From the NCBI RefSeq assembly GCF_921293095.1, contig NC_060253.1:96861073-96925072 (forward strand): a stretch of 64,000 nt of DNA, in the 5' to 3' direction. A program made the position numbers and the translations under genes. This document shows positions 38,621 through 51,200 of this stretch, one piece after another. Numbering within the stretch: position 1 is the stretch's first letter; the number at the start of each line of letters is the position of its first letter. Below the pieces are notes generated by a model. It saw only the letters and a program-made list of their open reading frames with translations, had not been told where the DNA came from and searched no databases. Source of the stretch: Ischnura elegans (taxonomy: Eukaryota > Arthropoda > Insecta > Odonata > Coenagrionidae).

Positions 38621-40606
38621 GGCTGCTATTCTGGATGGAATTGCATTATGCTATTCTTCGATATTGCAACCGATGTTGCTATAATATAGCGTATTGCAAC
38701 GCCTATGCTATTTGGTATTCAGAACGGTTGCAATTCGTGTTTTTACTACACCGGAAGACGTAATTCTCAGAATAGCATAGGCCCGTAGCAATTCACTATT
38801 CTGAACGGCGTATTGCAACCGGTAGGCTTGCTATAATATTACGCGGTCTTGCAACCCTGAAAACGTGCGCATTGCGATGTCGGATTGTTTTTCTGAGGTT
38901 AAAGTAACATAATCAGTATTGAAAAATGGAATAATAGCCAAAAATAAAATGATATCTGCTTTATTTTAATTAAATAATAGTAGCATAAGTGATGAATATT
39001 TAACTAGTTAAGTGAATTGGTTAGAAATTAACATTCGAGCTTAATATATGAAGCACAAGCTTGCTTCATCGACAGTACGAAAACAATAACAATTAATGCA
39101 AAGAATTACTACGATTAGCCCAAATTTTCCGCGTTTTACTCATATGTACAACTCATAATTTTATTTCATCACTTGACTTGCTACTAAAAATATCCTCAAT
39201 GTAGGCTATGAGGTCTATTCTTGAAAAATTTCAAGCTTGTGTTAACACACTAACTCGCCAAATATAATAATTGTTATAGCTTTCAATGAAAACCATATAT
39301 TACCATAATAATACCATATACTTTGATCAGCCGTTCATTTCCTCAGTTGGACAGTATATACAAATATATGCAACGCGTCGAAATTATTTTCCCCACTATT
39401 CGCTACCTTCTACAATTAAAACTTAAAATTTACTAAATTATAACAGGGGCAGTCGACTTGAATTACTTGCTTGAAAACAAAGGATTTCTCCGAACACCAA
39501 TAAAGTTTCCGAACAAATATGATTCACCACAAACGTTTAATGGAATATTCATGTACATCATAAACGCAATACATATCATGTGGAATTCAATACAAATTGT
39601 TTCCTCTATAGCCAAGCAAGTTATTCACACAATTAATTTTCAGTATAACGGCACAGTTCAGGGTCTATAAAAATTTCAGTTACACATTAAAATCAGCTGA
39701 TACGAAAACAATGATAACTGACACAACAGCACTTTCCACACGATTCACTATCGCTAGATTCACTTTTTCACAGCTGTTCCATCATCCTCAAATTCACCAT
39801 CACCTCCCTCTGCTTTTTCCAAATCTGCAGCTGAAATATCGATACTATTCCATCGTAATACATGAAAGCACAGCTGTGACGTTTCCACCTACTTCAGTTC
39901 CTAAACAGAGATTGAATACTGAAATTAGGGAGTCATATAATATAAAGTTAGTATTAAAAACGAAAGCTCCTAGTCCATACAGTAAAGCTATATCGTCACG
40001 ATCAAAGCAATAAAAGTTGGTACATATTTATTTTGACATGCAACGAACAGACAGACTTCGAAGCCTAAGACAATTACGAAGAAAATCAAACATATTTAGC
40101 TTTCAATGATTATTTCGCATAACATATATCTCACGATAAAGGACCGATCGGATATAGGTAAATGATTCAATATTTATGCCCGATAAATCATCATTATAAC
40201 AGTAAAATTATGACCTAACCCACCTGTCTGAAGCCATTGTGATATTATCAAAACAACAACAATCAGCTGATTTCCTAAACGAGATTTTTAAAGCGTATTA
40301 TATAAATCCACGGTTTAATATAATTTTTAAATGCAAATGAAGCAATTATTTGAAATTGCAAGTCAATATTCCATAAAATACAGAAAAATATATAAAATAT
40401 CTTCTCCCCCATTGGTTGCGCAAACTGTTCAGAAAGTTTTTCATACGGGAAGGGGCGGAGCTTCCAAATAGCTCGCGCAAGGAATAGCATGATGCTATTC
40501 CGAATAAAATTATTACTACACGTCATTCAGAATACGGGGTCGTTGCAATAATGACCCGAAGAATAGCATATGCTATTTTTTGCAACGCTTATCCAGAATA
40601 GCAGCC
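38621..40606. mobile_element. 1986-bp TIR transposon with subterminal TATTGCAAC repeats
   Basis: The ends GGCTGCTATTCTGGAT and ATCCAGAATAGCAGCC are perfect inverted repeats. Similarity continues inward (tatgctattcttcg on both arms), giving about 50-bp TIRs. The first 250 bp hold repeated gcgtattgcaac / gatattgcaacc / gaatagcata motifs, as expected of transposase-binding sites. Flanks are TTA on the left and TTT on the right, perhaps a decayed 3-bp PIF/Harbinger-type duplication. Internal frames (39458-39670, 39711-40013) show no recognisable transposase, so it is probably non-autonomous. Confidence 0.85.
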
Positions 40607-40939
40607 TTTGAACGGTTTTGGCAGTAACCACTGTTTATCCAAGGTAGAACTTATCGCTTAATCATAATCACTCCGCGTTCCTTTAATTTCAGGCGCTAGG
40701 TTTTTTAAATTACGCACAGATGGAAATAAACAGACTAAGAAAAATATTTATTATTTATTTCTATATCCGTTTCACATCGCGTTTTCAATTTGAATTAGAA
40801 CATCAACGTTTTTCGTAATTCACTGATGATGTCACTGAATGCCGCCTGGGAGCGCTGCTCGTCTCTAGGCTCCAAAGCATGGGGACTGCATAGAGGAGGG
40901 TCCAGTCTAGTCCGAATCATTTGGGACCGCTTCGGAAAC

Positions 40940-41722
40940 TTTATAATCGGTTTTCAAAAGTGCTCGCAGGGTGGCGATGAGGAGAGAGCGATCCATTCCA
41001 ACCATCTATTTGCTCTAAATATTTATATATTATTTATTATTAGAATTGAAAATTGTGAGTAATATAATTTAAAACTAATAAATTTGATAGAGCATATAAT
41101 TTAAGTTTTGGTTAATGCCTCATTTCTCTTCTCAGTTCGGATCGCCATGCCCGTCAGCGACGCAAGTGGCGAGTACATTTAAATGCGCCATAGGTGACAA
41201 CATGTTTTGTTGAAACTGAAGAATCATATTCCGTGCTCCAAAACTCGAAAACATAACATTACGGTATCACATGTGCCTCATTAAGAATGATAACACGATA
41301 AGATTTTGATGAATGTTAGAACGGCTGAAACGTGGTTGTAGTTGGTGGTTGTGCTCTTTGTGACTTATTAATTGTTAATTTGTAATGACAGTGCTGTTTA
41401 TGTCGTGTCGACTGTGCGCTTGGAGTTCAGTGCCAACGAAGCGGTGTTTAAACACAAGTCTGATGTTTGAGATATGGGCGTAACCTCAATTCTAATAATA
41501 TGTGAACTGAAGATCCTTCATTTGTGTTTTAAAATATTCCGCTGTCATCCTAATAATTTTGTTCCTCCGCGATTAGAGCTGCCTGTGATGTTGAGTTAAG
41601 TAGTGCAGTCCGAGGATCTGTCGCGAAATATTGGGAGAACGTTGTTCCGGAATACAATGCGGTTATTCGATCTGTATCTGTGACCAAGAAACCTATTTAT
41701 TCTTGTTGATGAAGCCGTCACA
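40940..41722 (+). promoter_or_regulatory. upstream region / presumed 5' UTR and promoter of the seven-exon gene
   Basis: There are 783 bp ahead of the start codon, with no earlier in-frame coding evidence. Its distal part (about 40940-41220) is a diverged copy of the repeat at 20170-20350, so a mobile or duplicated sequence may contribute to the promoter. No TATA box was assigned. The last 300 bp are more GC-balanced and are the likely 5' UTR. Confidence 0.35.
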
Positions 41723-42298
41723 ATGGCAGATTATCACTGCGGATTACAATGTGTCATCGCTGAAATCAAATCTGGTCAAGAATTTCGCTTGAAATTTGTA
41801 CTAAACGGAAAAGAGTATATTTCATCCTACATAGAGAAAGAAAATTGTGCCTCTAGAAGTATTGCTAAGCTTCTGTCAACTTCAGATGCATGGAAGGCTT
41901 CCATTTGGAATGTGGTATCTGGTCCTCCCGGTTTAGGATGCCGTAGTCGGTATGTTACTGATATCTGGTGCCCAAGTCCCAATGAAGTGGAGAAACTGAG
42001 GTTGCCAGAGCCAATTTTTTCTGTCGTGTGTAAAATTTCACATTTCTTGGGAAAAGACTTCTTCATATGTGATGTGGGTAGGGAATTCCCCAAGGACGTC
42101 ATAATATTACCTCGATATCTTGTGTGTAATGCTTCAGGAAATACTTGTCCTAAAGTTGGAGATTATGTATTGGTTTCCGCGCTATTGATATTGGATCTTG
42201 TAGATGGTGTGAGAGTGAGTCGTATGATTCCATTTTGGGCATACTGGGATAGTTCGAACTGCTCTTTGGATAGTACAGGTCTTCTTAATGTGGTTGAG
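41723..42298 (+). CDS. unidentified gene, coding exon 1
   Basis: This exon holds 192 codons from the ATG to the donor GAG|GTAATT (phase 0). It carries the possible module 1 (residues 4-38) and module 2 (about 97-152). It is rich in Cys and hydrophobic residues, has no signal peptide, and has no obvious membrane span. Confidence 0.85.
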
Positions 42299-45200
42299 GT
42301 AATTTAATTGTCAATGTAAAATGTTATATTAAGATAATATGTCACAATTGTCCACATGCGAAGTTGTACATTTGAAAGTCGAAAGCTGGCATTTCGGTGT
42401 GTGTCTAGAGATGAAGACAACATTTTTCAGTATATTGGAATCCATGATACATTATTTCGTTTCAGCGAGGCCCAGGACATTCAGTTCGGCACATTCCTGA
42501 CCAGATACCTTGCATGTGGGGTGTTGTTGAGAAAGTGGCCAAGAAAAGCCTTAACGTTTATGTTCCTTGCGTTGATTCATCTGTGTTGGTTCCGAAAAAT
42601 GTTATTTTTCCTCATGAGGGCGACATTTTGGAAGAAGATTGGCTTCAGTTATGGCTGTCTCCACAGGTATTTATTCATAGTCTCTTAATTCTGGTTTCTC
42701 TTTTTTCCTGATAAAAGGTTATGTGTGAATATCTTATGTCCTTTGGTGAAAGAGTCTATAAAAATCGATGCAATAAAACTACTTAACACGTTCAGTCTCA
42801 ATGGTGGTGGGGTAACTAACTGCTAACTAACAAGATGAGAGTTCAAGTCCTCCCTGTGTTATTTGTTTTAGCACTCCCTTTGCATGAATATGTTCGTGTG
42901 TATTTGAAAAGACAGTTGTAACTGAAGAAAAGATCGGCCTAGAGTTGCTTAAGTAATTTAAGCAAAATTATTATTATAATTATAATTCACAACTATAAGC
43001 ATGTAAAATTAATCCCATAGAACTTGCTACCTTCATGGTGGTGAAATTCATCTTAATTACAAGGCAAAATATTCTCCTGTTCCGGGAATCAAACCACAGG
43101 TCTTGATTTTACAGGTTAGAAAAAATAATTTAGCTTGATTCACATATTGCCTCAGGCCAAAATTTGATGTTTTACGGAACCATGTTTTTGGTGCAAAATT
43201 TTCTAAAATCTTATAGTTTAGAGAATTTTCACTATCCCTTGTGATATTTTTCAATAAGTATTTGGAATCCTCATGACTTGCATTGTAAACCTGCAAATTT
43301 TCATAAGAATTGGATGAAAAGTGTGGCTGAGACAAATTATTTCCATCCTGAGATACTGTTGTTTTCAAAAGTATGTAGACATCCAGGAGTCCCACTTAAC
43401 TGATGGGACTGGGTCGTTAAAACTTGTGAGGTTGGTACATAAAGTGACCTGCATCCCTCACTCAAATGCCACCAATAGCCGACAAGGACGGAGGTGGACG
43501 CGACCTTGCGACTGAAGCTGGAGTCAAACTGCAGGAGCATGAGCCCAATCAGAATTAAGATTAGTGGATGGAATGTACTGGGGTAACTCACGTCCACACT
43601 CACGTTGGGCTGTCAGAGTGTTTTCTTTCGGATTCCGTGGCAGGGTTTTCCTATCTTTAGATTCATATTTGGACTCACCGTTTTGCTCTTACCAGTATCG
43701 CACTGTGGCCGAGTAGGTCTATACTGTGTGCGGTAATTGCGGTAAAGTTCTGGAAGGGTTCGAATCCGAAATTATAATGCCTTTTTTACTTTTTAAGGGA
43801 GACATCCTGAACATCATCATGATCTCTGCAGATGGCTCAAGAAAAAGTTACTACTGATTTTTTTTAAATGACTTAAGTTATTAAAATGATGAATTTATCT
43901 ATGCTAACACATTTCTAAACAGATTCATTCACGGTGAAGTAATTACCAGGGGAGGTGAGAATGGTATTATATTCGTGTATTTTTGCCTAATTACTATCAA
44001 ATCTCCTTTGAGTGTAATTCCTACACATACAGGGACGCCGACTTGCAAAAAATATTGGGGGGCCTAAACCGGGGATCTTGCCCCGGGAAATTTTATAATT
44101 AGTGAGTTTTAAGTTTTTTAAGCATTTTAGAAGAGTTTAATGATACATTAGAACCCTGTTAACTCGAATATCGAGATATGGACACTCCGGGGAAAATCGA
44201 CAAGCCAGGTACATTTTTTCCTCACCCCCATAATGAATTTTTGAGGGGGCTCGGGTCCCCTCATACTTTATGGAGTCTGCGCCACTTTACACATAGTCAT
44301 TAAAAGTCTCACAAAATAATCAGATACACTCATATTTGAAATCAATTTAATGACCTTATTGTAATAAAAATAATTGCAATTTGATCGATAGTCATAGTTT
44401 TTAAATTTCTAGTTCTTCATCACAAAAAATGTGGGAAATAGCGTGATTAAAAGCACCGACGCTTTACTTTCAGTGAGTGTGGGAACCAGGCCCCGCTCAC
44501 TAGGCAGATGCTAACGAATGCCTGAAGATGTCAGGGCAGTCGCCGCGAGCAGCGCCTCTGGCGGCTCGGCTCTGATTAAAGCGCGAATTCGAAAATCCAC
44601 AGGGGAAATCCTTGTACTTAGTTTATGTCTTTATTGGCTGAGATTTTCCTCTCGCTATAATGCCGCAACATTGTAGCAAGAGGCATTCACGTTCATGTTG
44701 TTCACCGGCTGGGAAACGAAGGTAGCAAAGATACCTGTACAATTTAAATAAGACTACCAGGTGACTTCGTTGACCTACAACACTCTTTTTCTCGACGTCC
44801 ACTGTCAGGGCCGGCTCAAGGCAAAATACTTACCACGGAAAACTACTGTTTTATCGCCCACCTACTCAGGGTTTTGGCATGAGATATCCCCGAATTACAT
44901 CGGGTTTGGTATGGAATAACCCCCAATCAAATTTGGTCGCCCCCTAGCTACGTCGTCCGGCCCTGTCTACTGTCGAGACTAAGTTAGCAGTTAACTAGAA
45001 TACCATGCCTTTACATTAGGAATAGACAAGTTATAATTTAATCATAAACTACATTGCTAAATTAATAGGCATAAATAGTATTTAGAGTACACAATGTGAG
45101 GAAAATCTCAGTAAATGGTATTGTATGCAATGAAACCAATAATATGAAAGGAATCAATTCCAAAAAAGAGGAAATAGACTACCACTATGGAAGAAGGAGG

Positions 45201-48200
45201 AGAGGAAGCGCAATCCTTTACCTCCTTCCATGTTACTAACATAATATTACAAAAGATAAAGAATAAGTCAGCAATCGTTGTTTAGGAATTTATTTGCTGG
45301 ATACCTTACATTAATCATGGATTTTTTTGGTTCATCCAATTTTATTGCTTCTCTATGTTAGTGTCCACTAATTTGAGAAAGAAAATGATTTACATTACTA
45401 CAACATCGTTAATGGCGTTACTCACTGAACATGCGAGAGTCACAGCATCATTTAACGAGCCAACCTAATCAAATTTGGATTTCTTGAAGAAGTCACTATT
45501 TCTTCTTTTGTCCTTCATCACGATATGAACTGATGGGATTCGCAGGCACAAAACTTCAACTTCACCAGTCCGTGGTATAATCACTTGATGCATCTCTTTC
45601 AAAGTCCGCTATTCATATTGTAAAAGCTCGGCACCACTCCCAACGAGCAAGAAAATACTCCGGAGTACAGGTACACGCACACAAAAACAAGCAATAATTA
45701 AATAGCAGCGCGTAATGGGATCAAAATAACGATACACACTGATACACATGCATCACTGTTTCCAAAACAAACTATGGAATTCATCTGGGTAACGACAATT
45801 CGATCCTAATCGGTGAGCATCTCTATCGATAGTGTGAACCCCTATCGATTGTGAGAGCCACAATCAATCATGAGACATTCTATCGATAGCTGCCAAATAA
45901 GTCCGAGCCAGATGTCTCCACCGTCGAAAGAGAGATAGAAAGAGGGCCAAAAGCTATACTATAGGGCCTTATGGGAGTGAGCGAGGCCTGGTGGGAACCA
46001 CTATGTATTAGTATAAGGTCCAGTTGGAAATAAATTGGTTTCTTCTCATTTTGCCCTTGGCAAATTATGAAAAACACCATTGTCGGCTCATTTATCCCAC
46101 CTAAATATATCACAGCAAACTCCTGGTACCACTTTTTCCACGTGCTGAAGACCAGAAATTCAGAAATCCTTTGGTCCCAAGCTTTCCGGATTTGAGGTCC
46201 TCAACTGTATTTTGATTTCATAAAGCTGAATGTTAAATTCATCATTCATTATTTGCAGACATTATGACGTATATAACTACATATATTGAGAAATGGAGTG
46301 TCAGAGAATAGATGCCCCTGGACTAGTGGTCTCTTCAGCAGATGCATAGAGGGTAGTCGCATCGAGGTGAAAATGTTTGGGAGGGCTAAAGCCTCCAAAG
46401 CCTTCCCCGTGGCTATGTGCTTGATGATTCTTGTGTCCACAGAAGAGCCAGAGAGGGTGTAGCAGGCTGGCGGAGGTGAGTGGCTGGGTGTGCAACTACT
46501 GCTGCTGGTCTGGGCGCGCTGCATATGATGGATACCTTGGGTGGAGGCTTGGCGAGCACTATGTGAAGCATACGGTGCAGCCAAGGCCCCAACCAGAGCA
46601 AGCCACATTGACTGGTAACGTGGGTGCTGACGTTGTGAAGCCCACTGCCACGCCAGCTAGCAGAGTGGTTGGTGATGTTGTGAGGCCCCCAGCTACTTGC
46701 AAAGGAGTTGTTGACATTACGACACCCACCACCACCTCAACTACCGAAGCCGGCGATGTGGGCATAGGCAAGGTATTGTTGGTGAAGGAGAAGAGCGGCA
46801 TGCTGCTCTGTGGGCGAGGCAGTAGGTGTCCTGTTGGCAAGCACGTGTTCCACATGGGCCTGATGACTGTGTTTGGTGTGAAGATGGCGTCCATCCCAGG
46901 AGTTAAGATGACCGAGCTTGTGGAGGAAGGTGAGGCCCTTGAATAATTCTTCTGTTCAAGACTCTGTAATTGTTGTTTGCATTCAATGGAACCCAAAGTG
47001 GTGGAGCAGTTGACATATTAAGTCTTATTGTGGTAGATGTTGCTTTCTAGTGGTCACTATAGGCACTGAAATTTTGCTTGGGGAGGTATTGAATTCAGTT
47101 CATCTCTACAATTTTCCTATCCATTGTTTTAAAACTGCCCTAAAACAATGCTCTTCTGACCAAGTCCATTATACTCCCCTCATTCTACATTACATTAACT
47201 TCAAAATTTGGTCTCCATCTCTTCTGCTTTCTGAAAATGCTACATGTCTAAGTCGTCTTTGCCGACCGTAAAAGGGTTCTTGGTAAACAAAGCAGGGAAC
47301 AAGTCCAAATGCTCATACAAAGCAACTCAACTTTATTCAAGCCAAGTCTTACACTCCTATTCCGCTGCCCAACTACAACTGCCTCCCCTAGCCGCCGTCA
47401 GCCCACGTCCGTCGAGTCGCCGCAAGAGATCGTTTCCCAAGCAACTCTTCGAACGCAAAACGAAGTCCGTTTTGAGGCGGCTCCCTGTCATCTGGCAGCT
47501 TTTATTAAACTTAATGAAAGCCACACTTACACATGTGTATTTTTACAAACATTTTGCTTGTTTTTATGAATTGAATTGTGTGAAGAGGGCAGCTGGTTAA
47601 TATGTGTTCCAATTACACTTAGAGCACAATTACAATCTCCTTGTCATGATTTGCCTATTGGATATAAATTGCGAGGCTCTGTCATGATGAATTGTATGCA
47701 ATCATGCAGTTTTGCTGTTGTTCCTTCCATGCAGGCTCCAATCTTGGTTACCGCATGAATCCTGTGAACCATATGCTGAGGGCCGTTTGGGTAGGGCCTG
47801 AGGTGGTGCCATTAGGGAGCTTAGACTTCCTCCCTCAGATGAATGATTGGGTGGCCTCAAGGAAACTCCGGCAGGAAGTCGTCCAGAAGATGGTATGCTT
47901 TCATGGTATTAGAGATAGGATATTAGTGTGCCCCTTATTTTCCATTGCATAAACTTTTGACCTCTCACCTCCTGATTTAAAGAAGAGTATTTCTACCTGT
48001 GTGGAATTGAGCGTGAGTTTGTGCGAAAAACCTGCCCAGATTTAAATCATGGCTGTGACTGCCGGTGTAGGAAGTCCATGCAACAGTTTGGTTTGTCCAT
48101 TTATAGTTTTTAATTGTTTCAGCATGTATTTGAGTTGCTACTCTAGTATATCGATCAGGAATTGTCAAGAGGACTTTAATTTAATTTAATTATTAATAAT

Positions 48201-51200
48201 TATGTAAATGTAATTGAGAATTTAGTGCAGAAGGCCAAAACTAGGAAAAAATACCATATAACATTAAAATTATGGAATATTTTTATAGTGTTATGGAGAT
48301 AAAACTTATGGCCAGTAAATATCTGATCTGTTATTCGTGAGATTGCATAGTTTCTGATAAAAGATTATGTTGAATGTATCTAAAGGGCATTTCCCTTGGA
48401 AATATTTGATACAGTGTGGTAGGAGAAAGCTGCAATAGATTGCAAATGAGAGAGGATCCTAAACAGTGCCAGAGAGAAGCTTTTAATCAAATATCAGAAA
48501 AAGAATGTTACAGCGCCACCAAAGTACCTTTAACAGAAGAGAATATGTTAGGAGAGATGGAGCACTATCAGATGAAATACGTAATTGAAGGAAAAAAATC
48601 AACCAGAGAAAATGTCCTACGAACATGAGATTCAAAATATTTCACCCAACTTCACCTTTACAGCTGTGTGTTAAAGATTCTGTAGCCATTTTTAGGTTTT
48701 ATCAAGTGCTAATAGTCTTTATGTTCTTATAAAGAAAGTTCTCAAATACTGCCTTGTGTACACATTTTGACTGAAGTTGTTGAAAAACGCATTTCTAGTT
48801 GTGATGTAGGTATTTGGAATGGTATCTTAGTCAATCGAAAATCAGCGAAATAAATGCACTAAAGCGCAAGCACTACCAATGAAGTTGATTATGGATTTTG
48901 ATGGTATCAATGGTGGAATTCATAATTTTTTTATAATAAGAAAAACGTAAAAAGGCACAGGATCCTTCCACCTACCACCTTTTTTTGAGATTTATAATTA
49001 ACGTAATATATATTTTCATCCCTTTGTTTTTACTAGGTAGTTTATATTTCCATTTGACTGAGAATCGTCTCCTTCATTCCATTTTCAATTACCCTTTTTA
49101 CTTTTTTCACTTTGCTGTGTCAAATAATTTATGGGCACACTTTCGGTTCTGATTCTGCCTCCCTGAACGATTATGGGGAGAAAGAAATCAAACTAATTAT
49201 CTAGGAAAAGCTGCATTTTGACAGGCCTAGAAGTTATTTTTGTTAGCATGTAAATATCAGTTTACAGTAAAATTCTGATAAATGAACCTCTTAATAAATA
49301 AATTAAATTAATTAAAAGAACCTTTGATATGCACAACCTCCATTTTATTACTTAATGAAGTATGTAACCAGTTCGGAGAAGCATTTCCATTTTTCGAAGT
49401 TCTTGGTTATAGAGGAAGCTGCCTGGTTGAGCTATGGAAAAGAGCTTGGCAGTACATATTTTCAGGAACAGTGAGAAAACTTGTTGTCTACTTTTTTCAT
49501 TCGACACTAGAAAATGGATTGTACTCCTACCATTATTCAATTACATCTTGTGACCTAGCAGAAAAATTTTTGTGATTTGTCCACTTTGACAATTCTAGAC
49601 TTTTTCGTGGACATGTCTTTGAAATTTCCAGATCTTGGCTGGTAAAATTACCTTCGGTTCTTGGTTCAAACTAGTCTCAGCCTTGTGTAATTAGGCCACT
49701 GCTGTTTTGAAAATTTTGTCTCACATTTCAAACGTACGACTTTCATTCCTCTGTTGGTCAGGTGGCAGTCTCACAGCTACCCAACTGCAGTTCTGGTTTC
49801 TTAATGTGAAGGTATATGTATAATCCCGGCTCAGCGAAATTCATTAGTCCAATGGCCACAGCAGGGATGCCGACTTACAAAAAATATCGGGGGGGCCCAA
49901 ACCGGAGATCTTTCCCCGGGACATTTTATAAGTAGTGAGTTTTAAGTTTTTTTAAGCATTTTAGAAGAGTCATATGATCAACATTAGAACACTGAGAACT
50001 CCAATCTCGATATCTGGACACTCCGGGGAAAATCGACAAGCCTGACACTTTTTTCCTCACACCCATAACAAATTATCGAGGGGGCCCGGGCCCCCTCAAG
50101 CCCCATGGAGTCGGCGCCACTGGGCCACAGGTATAAAAACCTTGGGCACAGAGTTCTTGGTCTTCTTACATACCCATGTTTACTCAGCTGCTTCCCTAAG
50201 TAAACAAATCAAGGTCTAGCTAGTCTAGCCCTTATTCCTCTATAAATCGATAGCAGCTGATGCTGGAGGACATTTTGAACCTTTTCAGTTCTTTGCAAGA
50301 AATTGTAAAAAAAAGAGCGGTGCAACAGCATTGGTTAATTTATTTCAAATTTTTTATGCCTCCATTCTCACTGGCAGCAGTTGAATCTACTGAGTCTTAT
50401 GCTGCGCAGGTCTCTATTACGTAGTTGAACTTTGTGATCTGGCATCATCATTAACTAAGATTCTGATAATCTTTTTATCATATTAGTAAAGTAATTGAAA
50501 TACAGTAGAATCCTGATTTAACGTTTTTCAGGGGGGACAACATTTAAAACACTAAATGAGGACCTGCCATTTTTTTCAGGTTTTAGGGTCTGTAATGATT
50601 GGAATGGCTTTTTATGAATAAAAAATATAATTTTAAGTAACTAAAAGGTGCTGTATGCAGCAAAAAAATCATTGTTTAAGTGTTCTCTGCCCAATGAAGG
50701 TTGGATGATAAATCAGCTAAAAAATGGGTAGTAAAAATAAGTAATGAGAGGATGACAATTGTTTTAATGAAATATTTTAAGAAAATTATAATATGCAAAA
50801 ACTTAAAAGCATTCCCACATGGAAAATAATGTGGGCATCAGTGATTCCATTTTTATGCATATTTCAGTGGTCTCGATGAGCTTTTAAAATTTTTTCTGTA
50901 AAAGTGACATGTATGGTAAAGCATTTCTAATGTAAAGAAAAGGTGTAAGTAGGTACCTACTCGAAAAATCGTCATTGCATCAATAAAGATGAGTGAAATA
51001 AAGGGACAGCAGAAGATCGCTAATCCCGAATTCTTAACTACCGAATATCTAGTACAAGGGAGGTTTTCTGGAATTTTGCCAACTTAACGTTTTCTGTTGC
51101 CTGGGCAAAACGAGGGATTTATGAGCCTTTAAAAAGCCTCCTGTGCGCACATTTTGGATTTCGAGGTCATCCAAAAAAAGAGAATCTTATTTCTAGTATG

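Noticed and set aside
43693-43780. Functional tRNA-Ser gene
   Set aside because: A and B boxes are present, but the acceptor ends do not pair and no convincing anticodon arm is formed.
46559-46996. 145-codon minus-strand open frame
   Set aside because: It is antisense to exon 3 of the phase-consistent plus-strand gene; the open frame follows from the Thr/Pro/Val-rich sense sequence.
47244-47600. 118-codon plus-strand open frame in intron 3
   Set aside because: It is not needed for, and not in phase with, the exon 3 to exon 4 junction. No domain was recognised, and it overlaps another frame.
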